Source: Magicicada septendecula (taxonomy: Eukaryota; Arthropoda; Insecta; Hemiptera; Cicadidae). From it: a stretch of 64,000 nt of DNA. Every line of letters starts with the position of its first letter. Position 1 is the first letter of the stretch. Positions 1 through 10,640 of the stretch are shown here, one piece after another. The stretch covers positions 34,175,747-34,239,746 of the forward strand of contig CM068370.1 in the NCBI GenBank assembly GCA_034769895.1. Reading direction: 5' to 3'. The translations under genes and the position numbers were made by a program. A model generated the notes under the pieces. That model was given only the letters and a program-made list of their open reading frames with translations. It was not told the DNA's origin and searched no databases.

Positions 1-219
1 TATTTTTTGTTCTCGTAAGTTTTTGGGCCCCCTCCCCCCAATAAACCTTGCGCTCCAGAATTTAGGTGCGAAATTGGATTGAAACAAATGAACAACAAGT
101 CTGTTCACTTTTCTGTTTATCTACATAGTTGAAATGAATGTATAAAGTACGTTTCTCTTATCCAATAATTACACTAATCCTCCACTGTACCTGCTAAAAA
201 TTTTAAATCATTGTGTTTG

Positions 220-242
220 AATATATATATATATATATATAT
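220..242. repeat. (AT)n microsatellite
   Basis: Uninterrupted AT dinucleotides directly abut the left arm of the 241-630 palindrome. They appear to replace the outer end that the related copy near 40 kb still has. Confidence 0.95.
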
Positions 243-630
243 TACATTTAATATTTATAACTAAATTTACCTCAAGATGTTATTTTTCCTTATTTGGAAC
301 ATGTTTCGAGAACTCCCGTGCTCTCATCTTCAGCCTTCGCGATCTTGTGTCTGGTGAAGTATTTGTGTGTTGGTTGCTGGATGCTATTAAGGTTGTTTGT
401 TGGTCTTTGGTATTTTAAGATTATATATTTTGGTATATAGATTTGGTATATTAAAATACCAAAGACCAACAAACAACCTTAATAGCATCCAGCAACCAAC
501 ACACAAATACTTCACCAGACACAAGATCGCGAAACCTGAAGATGAGAGCACGGGAGCTCTCGAAACATGTTCCAAATAAGGAAAAATAACAACTTGAGGT
601 AAATTTAGTTATAAATATTAAATGTATTAT
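241..630. mobile_element. Palindromic Penelope-like terminal repeat pair, family A copy 1
   Basis: The left arm (241-417) and right arm (452-630) are reverse complements with only a few differences, around a spacer of about 34 bp. Each arm holds the hammerhead-like motif: CTGAAGA, a stem GAGAGC/GCTCTC, then GAAAC followed by ATGTTCC. It lies at 536-566 on the plus strand and at 303-333 on the minus strand. After the right arm, the sequence near 632-660 recurs at about 39995-40022, which marks a shared element end. Open frames through both arms are a by-product of the repeat. Paired inverted terminal repeats are known for Penelope-like elements; assigning this copy to them is inference from the motif and from the element at 34.2-35.2 kb. 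Confidence 0.75.
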
Positions 631-1734
631 ATACATCAAGAAACGGACTGTAGCAGAAAGTAATTGAATATACAGTATATACAAATATACATATATATAT
701 TTGTATATAGAAAATTAAAATTATACAAGCTAATACTAATTCAGGTTCACTAATCGTGCAATTTTTTCAGCAGTCTGCCAATGCGCTGTCTACTCAATGG
801 TTTAAATGCGTTTCACTGTGTTCAACGGATAATCTTTTCTTTTTCTTCTTCCTCATGCAGTACAGCATAGGCCTCTTTGGATTTATCATTTGGGGTGTTA
901 GAGACTTTACCCACGGATGATTGAATGTCGGAGATTAATTTTAAAAGAGAATAATTAATTACTTTCATTTATAAATATATTATAGTACGATTATTGTTTG
1001 TTAATTTTACTTAAACTTTCATCGATACTTACCACTCTTTATCACATAGTGTCGATTATATTTAATATGTACTTCCGGTTGACGCTTCAGGACTGTTTGC
1101 CATTTCCTTACATTGGTTCGATTTTATCAGTTCTAATATAATCAGTTGTTAGTGCTTTGATCCGCCTTAAGTTTGAAGTATTTACACTTAAATATCGTCG
1201 ACTGCAACAGTGATTTCTCTTTTGCGAGTTTTGCCAACTCTGCTAAAATTTTACTCACGTTATTCGATAAGTGATCTGATTGTCAATGTGCTTAACGTAT
1301 GTTAATGTTTACTATTGTTTCATTAAGTTAATGTTTGCTGTATTTTTGTTACAGGTAATGGAAAAATGATTTGGCCAATGGTGTCTATTCAACGAAATAT
1401 ATCAAGTCCGTTAAGAAGTGTTTTGAGAAAATCCAAATTCACATTGTGTTCACAAATCTCACCGGCGGTAAGCAGGAAAGTGCTTTATTAATAGTATACA
1501 AATGGATCGAACTAGAGCCAGTTAAGAAGTAAGCTGTGTACGTATCGTTTTGTGCAAGTAGGTGTCAGCGTTTGGCAGCGTAATAATCGAAGGATTTCTG
1601 CATAACGGAACTAGTTAACATACCGTGGGGTTATTGCTAAATCTACTCAAGTTCACTCATGTGAATTTATGGAAAACTGACATTAAAGTGTTTCTAGTGC
1701 AATGACAAAACTTAAAACTGATTTTCAAAGGTGA
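631..1734. other. No gene recognised
   Basis: AT-rich sequence. The first 30 bases are the outer end of the family A repeat. I see no coding frame, RNA gene or other repeat family in the rest. Confidence 0.6.
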
Positions 1735-2185
1735 TTTTTTTTTTTTTTTTGTAACGGCCATCTAAGGACCACATGCCAATTTCAGTTCTTTACTTTTTCT
1801 CCAATATTCTTTCATTTTTTCACTGTGTCTCTTCTTCCTGTCTTTAGTCCACTTTGAACTTGCGTTTTTCTCTCTCTTACCCTGGACTCCTTCCATTTTT
1901 AACACTTTTGCCCGAAACACTTCTCTTTCAATTGCTTCTTCTGCGTTTATATTATTTTTTCTAAATCTTTTTGGACGTCTTTAATCCAACTTGATGTTGA
2001 CTTCTTCCCCCCCCCTACAGAGATTTGAAGATTTGCTTTGTTAACCTGTAGTCGTCCATTCTATATAAATGTCCAAAAAATAATAGCCTTCTTTTTCTCA
2101 TTGTTTCTGTTATATTTTCTATTCTCTGATATATTTCATCATTACTTCCAAGGTTAATTTTTGGGTCCAATGATATATTTTTATT
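1735..2185 (-). pseudogene. LINE 3' end (family P), post-RT region with poly-A tail
   Basis: Read on the minus strand, this is the C-terminal part of a non-LTR retrotransposon polyprotein. It shows RKRRLLFFGHLYRMDDYRL, then in a shifted frame SWIKDVQKDLEK, and then SKWTKDRKKRHSEKMKEYW. These match the GH-x-RM block and the basic W-K-x(2)-R-K-x(2)-HSE tail that ends many arthropod LINEs. A poly-A tail follows, seen as a T run at 1735-1752. The copy at 21811-22346 shares the same 3' end, and the plus-strand copy at 16050-16440 is the same family. Frame changes and stops show it is dead. The RT domain is absent, as expected for 5' truncation. Confidence 0.7.
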
Positions 2186-4299
2186 ATACTAGAGTTTTTT
2201 TTATTGATTACTTAGCTGATAAAAAGTAAAAGGAAAAAGAGAAATGCATTAAACATTTTGAAACATGATTACAACTTGGACTTGGATAGTTTTACCACTA
2301 ATCCCTCGATATACGGTAATGAGAATAACAGAAACTGAAATTGTATCGTTGAAATTCGAGTTGTAACTAAACTATAGCCTTTACTACAATAGTCATAAAT
2401 ACCATTATAAAATATAGCCATAACTACTACTATAATTACTTTAATCATAATTATTTAAAAAAATTATTTTTAAAATTGCCGTCAAACTGTGACTTTCGTT
2501 TCCAGTTATGGTTACCAGACGTCCTGATTTATTTGGAACAGTCCTTTTTTTAAGTATTGTCACGATTTTTTTTTTTTATAAAAGTCATGCATCGTGAGTG
2601 TTCCAATTTTAACACCAGACTCATAGACATGATGGATATGAATCATTATTACAGAAACGCCCATGATTAGCTTGTAGCAAAGTGACAAATCGATAAATCT
2701 TATTGGTTAATGCAACCCCTGAAGCAATCATACTCAATAAACAATCTAAATCAATTCAATCATTAATGTAGCGGTTTTTATAAAATACTTTGTGACGAAA
2801 AGGATGTCCCAAGAAAAGTCGATTCATGTAACAGTTGTCGAAGTGTAGTACGTATTTTAAACAATTTTTAAAATAGTTACGATTATTTTAATAATAGTTA
2901 TAGTTTTATAAATCTGCGTAGTAATTTTTACTTTGGTGGAGTGATTTCATGATACAAAAAGTGGTAGTCTTATTTACAGTTGACATGTAAAACTGAATAG
3001 CCTATATGAGATGTGGCCCACTATTCCAGACTGCAGAAAAATTTCCACGATAATTAAATTTTTAGTAAGTCTAATCTTAAGAAGACTTGCACAGCGATAG
3101 TAAGCCTATGTGAAACATAACTTAAGAAATGCTTGAAGTTTCTAAAGAAATTTCCAATGAAAGGCGTATGGAACTGTTAAAAAAACGATGCTCGGCGAAT
3201 ACACTTTAATTGCGAACAGAAGCAGTTACGCAAAAAGGACAGCTTGGCAATTATGCCAGTTGCGAGCACGAGGTGGGCTGGTCACATAGAAAGAGCAGAA
3301 AATAGGGATAGTTTCTGGGAAAACGGAATAATTGAAATCCATGGATTCTGTGAGAACAACATCAGAAATGTTGCAAAGATTTGCTGGATGTTCTAGAACG
3401 GCAGTCGTAGTCGTAGAATCGAGATATCCGGAGGCGGGAGTTAGAGAGGGCTAGGGTCCAGTTAAGATTGTCACACCACAGGAAAAAAGAAAATTAACTT
3501 GTAAAATTCCTTGTTGTGAGATTCGTTGGAAAGTATGAAAAGTGTTTGCGAATAAGACGTAAATGAATTATAAACGAAAATTATAGTGTAAACAGAGAAC
3601 GACAACATTCTCCCGGACCAATAAAAAAAAACTATAAATTACATCCTTGACAGCGCACAAACGACAGATCGCTCTCAAAGAGCGTTTTAACGGTTAATTA
3701 AATTCTAGTAAATACGAAGCCATAATTATATTAAACTCTGTAATTACATAAAGTAGACTCCAGTTCCAGCGGTTTGAGTATTTATAATTTTCTGTAATTA
3801 AATTATTATTAGTGAACTTCTCTTTTATATAACGTTTCTGCTACTAGTAAGAAGGTTTTTCATTATAGCTACTGAATATTATTGAAACCAATGCAAACAT
3901 ATCGGAAATTGAAAAACACGAATGATTCGGTTGAAAGTTTGAGTGAAAGTACGTCCTGTTATCTCTATATTTCTGACAGCAAATCATACAACCCAACTCG
4001 GTTCAGTGCCGAGAAGGAAAGTTGGAAGTTTTCGATTCGAGCGAAAACTTCTGTTTCCGTTTTATTATAAGCGAGAAGTACAATTTGGTTAGTACGGAAA
4101 CTTTATGTAAGTAAGGAAATGGGTTTTAACAGAGTAATAAAAGTATATTTTAACTCGGATATCGAAGTTTGAACGGGTACGGGTTATTATTTATCTAGCT
4201 AACTAAAGAGCCTCTTCAGTTAGGCCTACTTTCAACGTACTCCCTGCAAACTGTTGATCAAATAAAAAATGTATGTATATTATTTAATACTTACTACTA
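2186..4299. other. AT-rich stretch with one weak LINE-like trace
   Basis: No gene is recognised. On the plus strand near 3258-3300 a frame reads STRWAGHIERAENRDS, which resembles the WxGH-x-RM block of LINE C-termini, but the match is too short to annotate on its own. The rest is low-GC sequence with short homopolymer runs. Confidence 0.4.
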
Positions 4300-4655
4300 G
4301 TTTTCAGTCAAAATGAATTATTTTCCTTACAACATGTTTCGGCCATCAGAGATTTTGCCCGTCCTCAGCCAACTTACTGTTTGAATCTTGTGGAATATTT
4401 TTGTCCAGGTTGGTTGTTGCTATGGCTTCCTGTTAGCTTTTGATAGTTTACATTGGTGTTATTGTGTGTAGGTGTGGTATATAGGCCTACTTTTGTTTTT
4501 TGAGTGTTTCCAATGTTAAGTATTTTGAAGACTGTCGTATTTTGTGCTGATTTGTATTTGTTCATGTATTAGTTTGTCTTGTGTTTTGTGTTTACATATT
4601 TATAAATTCTCCCGTATATTCATTATTGTGCCTTTGTGTGGTATGAGGTACATAC
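4300..4655 (-). mobile_element. Penelope-like terminal repeat, family A, single arm
   Basis: This is one arm of the family A repeat without its inverted partner. The hammerhead-like motif is on the minus strand (4336-4368): CTGAGGA, a stem region, GGCC, GAAAC. The sequence then continues into the same internal segment found in the spacer of the 39.4 kb copy, including the TGTGCCTTTGTGTGG-like stretch near 4629-4643. A minus-strand frame through it reads YQKLTGSHSNNQPGQKYSTR, close to the frames of the other family A copies. That probably reflects shared ancestry rather than a translated protein. Confidence 0.65.
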
Positions 4656-4769
4656 ACAGAAAGGTGAATTTCAGACTGTAAAATGGTAAATGCGAAGCGT
4701 ACCCCCCCCCCCCATACAGGTGCGTCGATTGCCAGATGATTCTAGTTACGATAGTGCCTTGTAAAACCA

Positions 4770-4825
<56 letters not shown>

Positions 4826-5429
4826 TTGAGAGGGAGGGATTAGCAGTTTCGTTTCTGGCGAGTCTGATGGATGACAAAGTCCTGTAGTGTCGGGGGGGGG
4901 GGAGATACCTGTACTTGAAGCAGAGGGCATAGTTCAAACATCTTTTTTGTTTTCAGTTTAAAAATATAGAGTACTTACAAAGTAGGCTGTGTTTTCAAAT
5001 TCCAATCTTATTGTGCGATCCAAACAAGAATAATTAAATGTTTTCTGCATAAATAAGTAGGTTTATTATTTCTTTTTACGTACTTACTGTATATCAATAA
5101 TTATTTATTTTATTAACTTATACTTACGTGCAATAAATTTGTAAATATTGTATTGGTTATTACATTTAGTATCTTTGTAAATAATATTTTAAATACTGGA
5201 GAAGGTGGTACAGAAGGAAATGTGCTTGAGATATTTAATTAAACAGTAACCGTAATGGACGACCGTATCATTAACGCTTCCGTGAGTAATACGGATTAAC
5301 TCTGTTGGTTATATCGTATAATGAAAAGAAACCGCGCACAGATCAGTTCTGCATTGCATTCCTTCCAATAAATGACTTCCACCGCTGTTAAAAGTGGTAT
5401 TAATTAATTACTAATTACTTAATTAATTA
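4656..5429. other. Low-complexity interval without gene
   Basis: It holds a C run (4702-4713), a 51-bp GA tract (4772-4822) and a G run (4892-4902). The Ser/Leu-repeat reading frames over the GA tract are artefacts. The remainder is AT-rich with nothing recognised. Confidence 0.7.
4772..4822. repeat. (GA)n microsatellite
   Basis: About 25 uninterrupted GA units, bordered by mononucleotide C and G runs within about 80 bp on either side. Confidence 0.97.
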
Positions 5430-5435
5430 TTACTG

Positions 5436-5476
<41 letters not shown>

Positions 5477-5717
5477 GCTGCTGTTGCTACAGCTACAGCT
5501 ACTACTACTCCTGCTGTTGTACTGCTACAGCTAGTGCTAATACTACAGCTGTTGCTACAGCTACAGCTAGTACTACTACTCCTGCTGTTGCTACAGCTAC
5601 TACTACTACTCCTGCTGTTGCTACAGCTACTGCTGCTACTACTACTACTCCTGCTGTTGCTACAGCTGCTACTACTACTACTACTACTACTACTCCTGCT
5701 GTTACTACAGCTACAGA

Positions 5718-5794
<77 letters not shown>

Positions 5795-5845
5795 TTGCTA
5801 CAGCTACTACTACTGCTACTACTACTGCTCTGTTACTGCTTCTGC
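5430..5845. repeat. Compound (CTA/CTG)n trinucleotide array
   Basis: About 416 bp of CTA repeats, regularly interrupted by a longer unit of the type CCTGCTGTTGCTACAGCTAC. It looks like a minisatellite laid over a trinucleotide repeat. One frame encodes about 100 leucines and a few glutamines. This follows from the CTx codons and is not evidence of a protein. Confidence 0.95.
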
Positions 5846-6458
5846 TACAACCGCAGTAAATAAGGAAAACGTTTATTTTTTCCGCTTCGTACTGTTGTTA
5901 GCTGTAGCATTGTCTTTGTAGTTATCTCTAAATTTTATTGCCCATTCGTTAATTCGAGTACAAGATTGAGTACGGGATTTGTTTTATTATTTTTATTATG
6001 TTATAACGACCTTATTGTTTTTTGTGTGTGTTTTACCGGGTAAAGTGTTCGGTAAACCATCTTCAACACATAGTAAACACTATCAACTCATCTTGTTCTA
6101 AGAAGGCGGCGTTTTTTTAGAATGCGGGTTTTTAACTGTTCCATAAACAAGGCATCTAATCTCCCTTAAGCTTTTAATGTGTACACAGAATAACTTTTAA
6201 CAATGCTCAATATTTAAGAAGGGGAAATGTTTAAAAGAAAATGGATGGCAAGCAGAAGATTAGGAGAAGGGTTACGTTTAACAATTTTCTGATTTTTTTA
6301 GAAAGCTAATATGCGAAAGAAAATCTGAAAACAGTTTAGGACAAATGAAGACCTGCGTTTGAACAATTTAATCTAAAAAAACAAACGAGTTTCCAATAAT
6401 AGTACACTCTAATCGCTGTAAAAACTGTTCGCAGAACTAACCGACTAAATTGTTAAAA
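5846..6458. other. No gene recognised
   Basis: AT-rich sequence between the trinucleotide array and the first family B palindrome. I see no coding signal. Confidence 0.6.
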
Positions 6459-6749
6459 TTAACATCTGGGTTATTGGGCCGTGGTCTACTATACTATAGT
6501 TATCATTCTGAAAGACGGTGTTCTCAGACGTTTCGGCCTCACCTTCGGACACCATCTTCAGTGAAACACGGTTTTTAATAGATATATTTTTGCCACACTA
6601 CTGTGGTTACAGACGAACACCGTGTCAGTTGTATTAAAAACCGTGTTTCGCTGAAGATGGCGTCTAGAGATGAGACCGAAACGTCTGAGAACACCATCTG
6701 TCCTAATGATACCTATAGCAGACCACGGCCCAATAGCCCGGATGTTAAT
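6459..6749. mobile_element. Family B palindrome with two hammerhead-like motifs
   Basis: Arms 6459-6579 and 6635-6749 are inverted copies of a unit that runs from an outer GGGCCGTGGTCTACTAT-type end to an inner CTGAAGATGG/GAAACGTC motif. The motif is on the minus strand at 6530-6561 and on the plus strand at 6651-6682. The segment after the right arm, GACGCCGGCCG at about 6761, recurs beyond the 25.8-26.06 kb copy. Other copies lie at 25771-26061, 28895-29083 and 41038-41276, with single arms elsewhere. No protein is encoded. I infer a non-autonomous element derived from Penelope-like termini. Confidence 0.7.
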
Positions 6750-7211
6750 GTCAATAATTGTGACGCCGGCCGTTAGAAATAGGTAACCAGCTAAACTGTA
6801 CGCGCCCTGTACATTCACAAACGATGCCAGCAATAAGACAGAGCTGTGGTAGTCGAGACTGTTAGACGCGAGTACTTGTTCTTTCTGGACCATCGTGAAA
6901 GCTTCAACTTGATTCGCGATACCGGTGGAAGTTTCCGGTTATTTATGCATCGCTTAATGATGACTCCTAGCAGAGTGGGGCAGGCTTCGTCTCGCGTCGC
7001 CGTAACCGTATTAAAAAAAAAATTAGCCAGATTAAAAAAAAAAAAAGGTTAAAGAGGCATGGGCATATAAGAAGAACAGAAAGACATAAGTAGAATGCAA
7101 GATGCGAATTCGACTCAACAAGAAGAAAGAGAAAACCATGGTCCTCGAAAAAACTAGAGAGAAAGAAACTACAAGATGATATTCGAAAACCGTGGAGGTA
7201 TGATTTGTATA
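6750..7211. other. No gene recognised
   Basis: It contains A runs near 7012-7045 and a purine-rich stretch. The short Lys- or Phe-rich frames here are compositional. Confidence 0.6.
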
Positions 7212-7543
7212 CAGTGGCGTATCTACAATTTGGCTTGGGGTCCAGGGTACGGTCGGCTTCATACAAAAGAAAAAAACAAGTCAAGTATAACCAAAATTAC
7301 TATCTTCTAAGTAGTTGAATAACGTGTGATAACATCCTGAAATCAATCCCATTAAAGTAAAAGGTAATAACACAATAATAATACGCGTTATTGAAACATT
7401 GTTAAATATACTTATTGACTGAAATGAGTTTTGTTAAATATACTTACTGACTGAAATGACTTTCCTGCATTTCATATTTCAAACGTATACAGTAATATTG
7501 TATAATAAACCTGTTTGTATATTTAAAAGAGTTACTACTATTA

Positions 7544-7598
<55 letters not shown>

Positions 7599-7836
7599 TG
7601 TACACGGCAGAGAAAATAATAAAGTAGCCTAAAAATTAAGAGATTAACAAAATTCGTCAACTTTTTTCGACCGCCAAATGCTGTGTAATAAACCTGTTTT
7701 TATATTTAAATAAGAGTTACTACTATATTAGCGTACACAGCTGAAAAACAAAATAAAACAGCGTAAAAATTAAGAGACAAAATTCGTCGATTTTTTTATC
7801 CTCTGGGGGGAGGAGTCAGGTTCCGTTGTCCCCGCT
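7212..7836 (+). mobile_element. TIR DNA transposon (family D), copy 1, non-autonomous
   Basis: It starts CAGTGGCGTATCTACAATTTGG and follows the 37930-38676 copy over most of its length: a shared GGTCGGCTTCATA segment, a TTACTACTAT segment, and the ATTCGTCAAC-TTTTTTCGACC end followed by a G-rich block. The right terminus is lost. An AT tract (7545-7595) interrupts it. There is no coding capacity, and the superfamily is not clear from the ends alone. Confidence 0.65.
7545..7595. repeat. (TG)(TA)n microsatellite
   Basis: A TGTGTG stretch leads into about 22 TA units inside the family D element. Confidence 0.95.
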
Positions 7837-10539
7837 TATATGAAAGGAATGAAGGACGGAAACTTCACGATGGTGAATGATGCTACAGGAGTAGAATGAA
7901 ACAATGGCTATTGAAGTAAGTTTAAGGAATAAACAGCAATAGAAATCCTTCAGAAGGCAGTTTCTAGTTGTTTGAGTCAAGGGGGCCAACAGTCTTTTTG
8001 AAATGTTTCCAGTTTATTTATCCTGTCTATAGTTCATACATATGTTAGTATGCATCGACATGTGATAGTGTGCATCGATGTATACTATATGGATCGCGTG
8101 CTGACAGGCAAACTGAACGGCAGAAAACGGTCCGAAGCACGTACAACTTCCCCCACCATCGGTAGAATAATGCGTTTGGCGCTGTTACCAGGTGTACTAA
8201 ACGAGTCATTCAGTCAGTAATGTACTTGTTTTGACATCTTACAAATATTACATTTGGGACAGTTCAACTGACAATTTGTGGTTATGAAGATTTTATTATT
8301 ATAACAGTTGTTTTTAATTTTGCCTAACTGATAACAGATGACAATAACTTGAGCGTTTACACTCATTTTACTGACTGTATCAAGCAGAAAAAAAATTAGA
8401 GCGTCATCAGACGTTTTAAAGATTGTAAAATATATGTATAATTTATTGATTATATCTGACAGTAAACTTAATACCAAAAAATGGTTATATCACCTTGCAA
8501 AAACTTTGCCGGCACAGTGTTTGGAAAACATATTTCAAACAATGATTTTTCTTAAGACACCCATAAAGTGAAACTTATCAAATTAATAGTGACATTATTT
8601 TATAAAATCTTGTGCTATGGAAAGAACCGTTGGAGCTACCTTCTGTAAGCTTGGTGTCCGCTAAAAGTTAAATTATTGTATTAGTTAGTAATGTTTAATG
8701 TAAACAATTTTTATACAGTTAATACGTAGCTAATTAAATAAAATAAAAAAATTAATGTAAATTAGCATTGCTTATTGAACACTTTAACGACCATGGCAAG
8801 CGTATACGCCAGCTTCTTTTACGCAATAAACATTTTGAAGTTTACGGCTCACGCATTTTCTTTGTTTCCCTTATTCTTATCTTTATTCGTCTGGCTTCAA
8901 TATTAAATGTTCATAAATAAGAACGCAACAGAACTGTTTATAAACGCAACAGAACTTAGCGATAAACTGAAGTAATGTGTCAAAATACTGAAATCTAACA
9001 GTGAAACAAATAAATGTGTTTATTTTGGAAAAGAACTTATTAAAAACCTCCCACGTTGGAGTCATTAATTGTTAAAATGACATAGCTATACCATTTAACC
9101 CAAAATATGCTCCGCTAAAGCAACAAAAGCTATAACAAAGCAGATAAGTCAGACTTTGTACAGGTACAGTATATGCCATACGCAGTGTTCTTACCCACCA
9201 CTGGTGCAGCGGTCGGACCGAATTCAGTGAATGCAGCACGCGATCCATATAGTTTACATGGATGTTAGTGTGTGAGGAGACGTGGTTATGTAAAGGACGT
9301 GTATTATGTACAGTGCCGAGACGTGACAACATGTTAAATATTTATAACAACTATCGGTTATATTTATTTTATAATTAGTGCAGCAGTACCGGAGCTCATT
9401 ATGTAAGCATACGGACGAGTTATGGAATGTCGGTGAAAGCGGCGAACCGGAACAGTCTCATTACTATCAGCAAGCAACAGCAAGTAATCATAGATCGATA
9501 ACCTTGATCGACGATCACCGAGCGAAACTCGTGTAGTACTATCGAGTGAAAGCTGATACTGTACGTCTTGGAATAGATAACGTCGATTGTCGCACGGAAA
9601 TGTCGGACAAGCCTTTTGGTTTACCGTGTATGGGCGTTTCGCGCGTTCAGCAAAGTCTTCGTTTTTAAAAATTTGCTTTGTCGGGTACCCTATGGGACAT
9701 AGATGTATCCATCTATTAACTTGATGGATAATCCCAGACAAAACCATAAACAACGGGCCCCCATAAGATGTCACGTTTCGAAGTTTAATAAATTGCGATA
9801 ACTCTCATGTTTTATTTAGTAGGAATGTTTAAACATTTGTGTTTTGATTTACTGATTGAGAGAAGATGCTTGTGGTGTAATCTCTGTTTGCCGTGGTATT
9901 TTGCTTTGTAGAAAAAACTAATCAGCAAAAGTAACTGTATATGCGTAGTAACGGAAGTTAGAAAATGTTTATAACGTAGATAGTGATCATTTTTATTTAT
10001 TTTTTTATTTTTATAAATTCAGTTATCTTCGCGACTGTTTGGTTGTAATAAGGGGGGACTACTCAGAATTTTTCTCGGGGAAGAGGGTTCCGTGAGTTCT
10101 TAGTTACGTTAATGAGGGATACTCCATATTCATCCCCCCCCCCACCTTTTGTTAACAAAGGTAATATGAGTACAGTGCAAAATGGAGCTTACAATACAAA
10201 ATAACGCAGCTCTAGATTTGATTTTAATGTCTCTTGTAATTCACAGACAGAGTATCCTTCCATTATTCTCACCACACAGTGTTCTGCTATGTCGCGGTTC
10301 GGTCGATTGGCAACTATAAGAAAATTACAGAAACGTCTTTTCCTAAATTTATTTAAACATATACTACGCAACAGTGTCCTTTCACTATATCATAAGAGCT
10401 TTATCACATCTCCGTTTTACAAAATAGCTTTAGTTAACACATCAGTTTATTTACCTCATTAGACTTAATTTATGCTGTGTGTATGCTTACTGTATACTAA
10501 CAGTCGTAAAAGTATTTTATTTTATTTTTTATGTTTTTT
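7837..10539. other. Long stretch without a supported gene
   Basis: The longest frame is 136 codons on the minus strand (9364-9774). I recognise no domain in it, and neither a splice context nor a compositional bias supports it. A near-duplicate of about 15 bp, ATGCATCGACATGTG-like, occurs twice near 8048-8080. The rest is AT-rich. Confidence 0.5.
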
Positions 10540-10640
10540 GGATTATCATTCCAGGACTTTGTTAAAATCACATTTTTCTTGGACGTCCAAAATCTCGTTT
10601 TCCTCGTGGTTTTTACTTCATTATAATCTCTGGCACTTAG
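10540..10640 (-). pseudogene. Possible LINE C-terminal scrap
   Basis: On the minus strand a frame reads KPRGKRDFGRPRK, matching the GKRxxGRPRKRW signature near the end of many arthropod LINE polyproteins. Stops follow at once. The segment at 62985-63085 is a diverged relative at the nucleotide level. The short length keeps confidence low. Confidence 0.4.

Noticed and set aside
290-579. Similar peptides from both arms of the first palindrome and from the 4.4, 39.5 and 42.2 kb copies
   Set aside because: They look like a conserved protein, but are explained by common descent of the repeat and its inverted arms. The frames run through the RNA motif.
4742-4937. Ser/Leu-repeat frames over the GA tract
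   Set aside because: Translation of a dinucleotide repeat; two overlapping frames show the same artefact.
5534-5863. A 109-codon leucine-rich frame
   Set aside because: It is only the CTx reading of the trinucleotide array; there is no start context, domain or non-repeat sequence.
9364-9774. A 136-codon minus-strand frame
   Set aside because: Longest unassigned frame, but no motif, repeat match, splice context or neighbour supports a gene. I would expect some such frames by chance in 64 kb on six frames.
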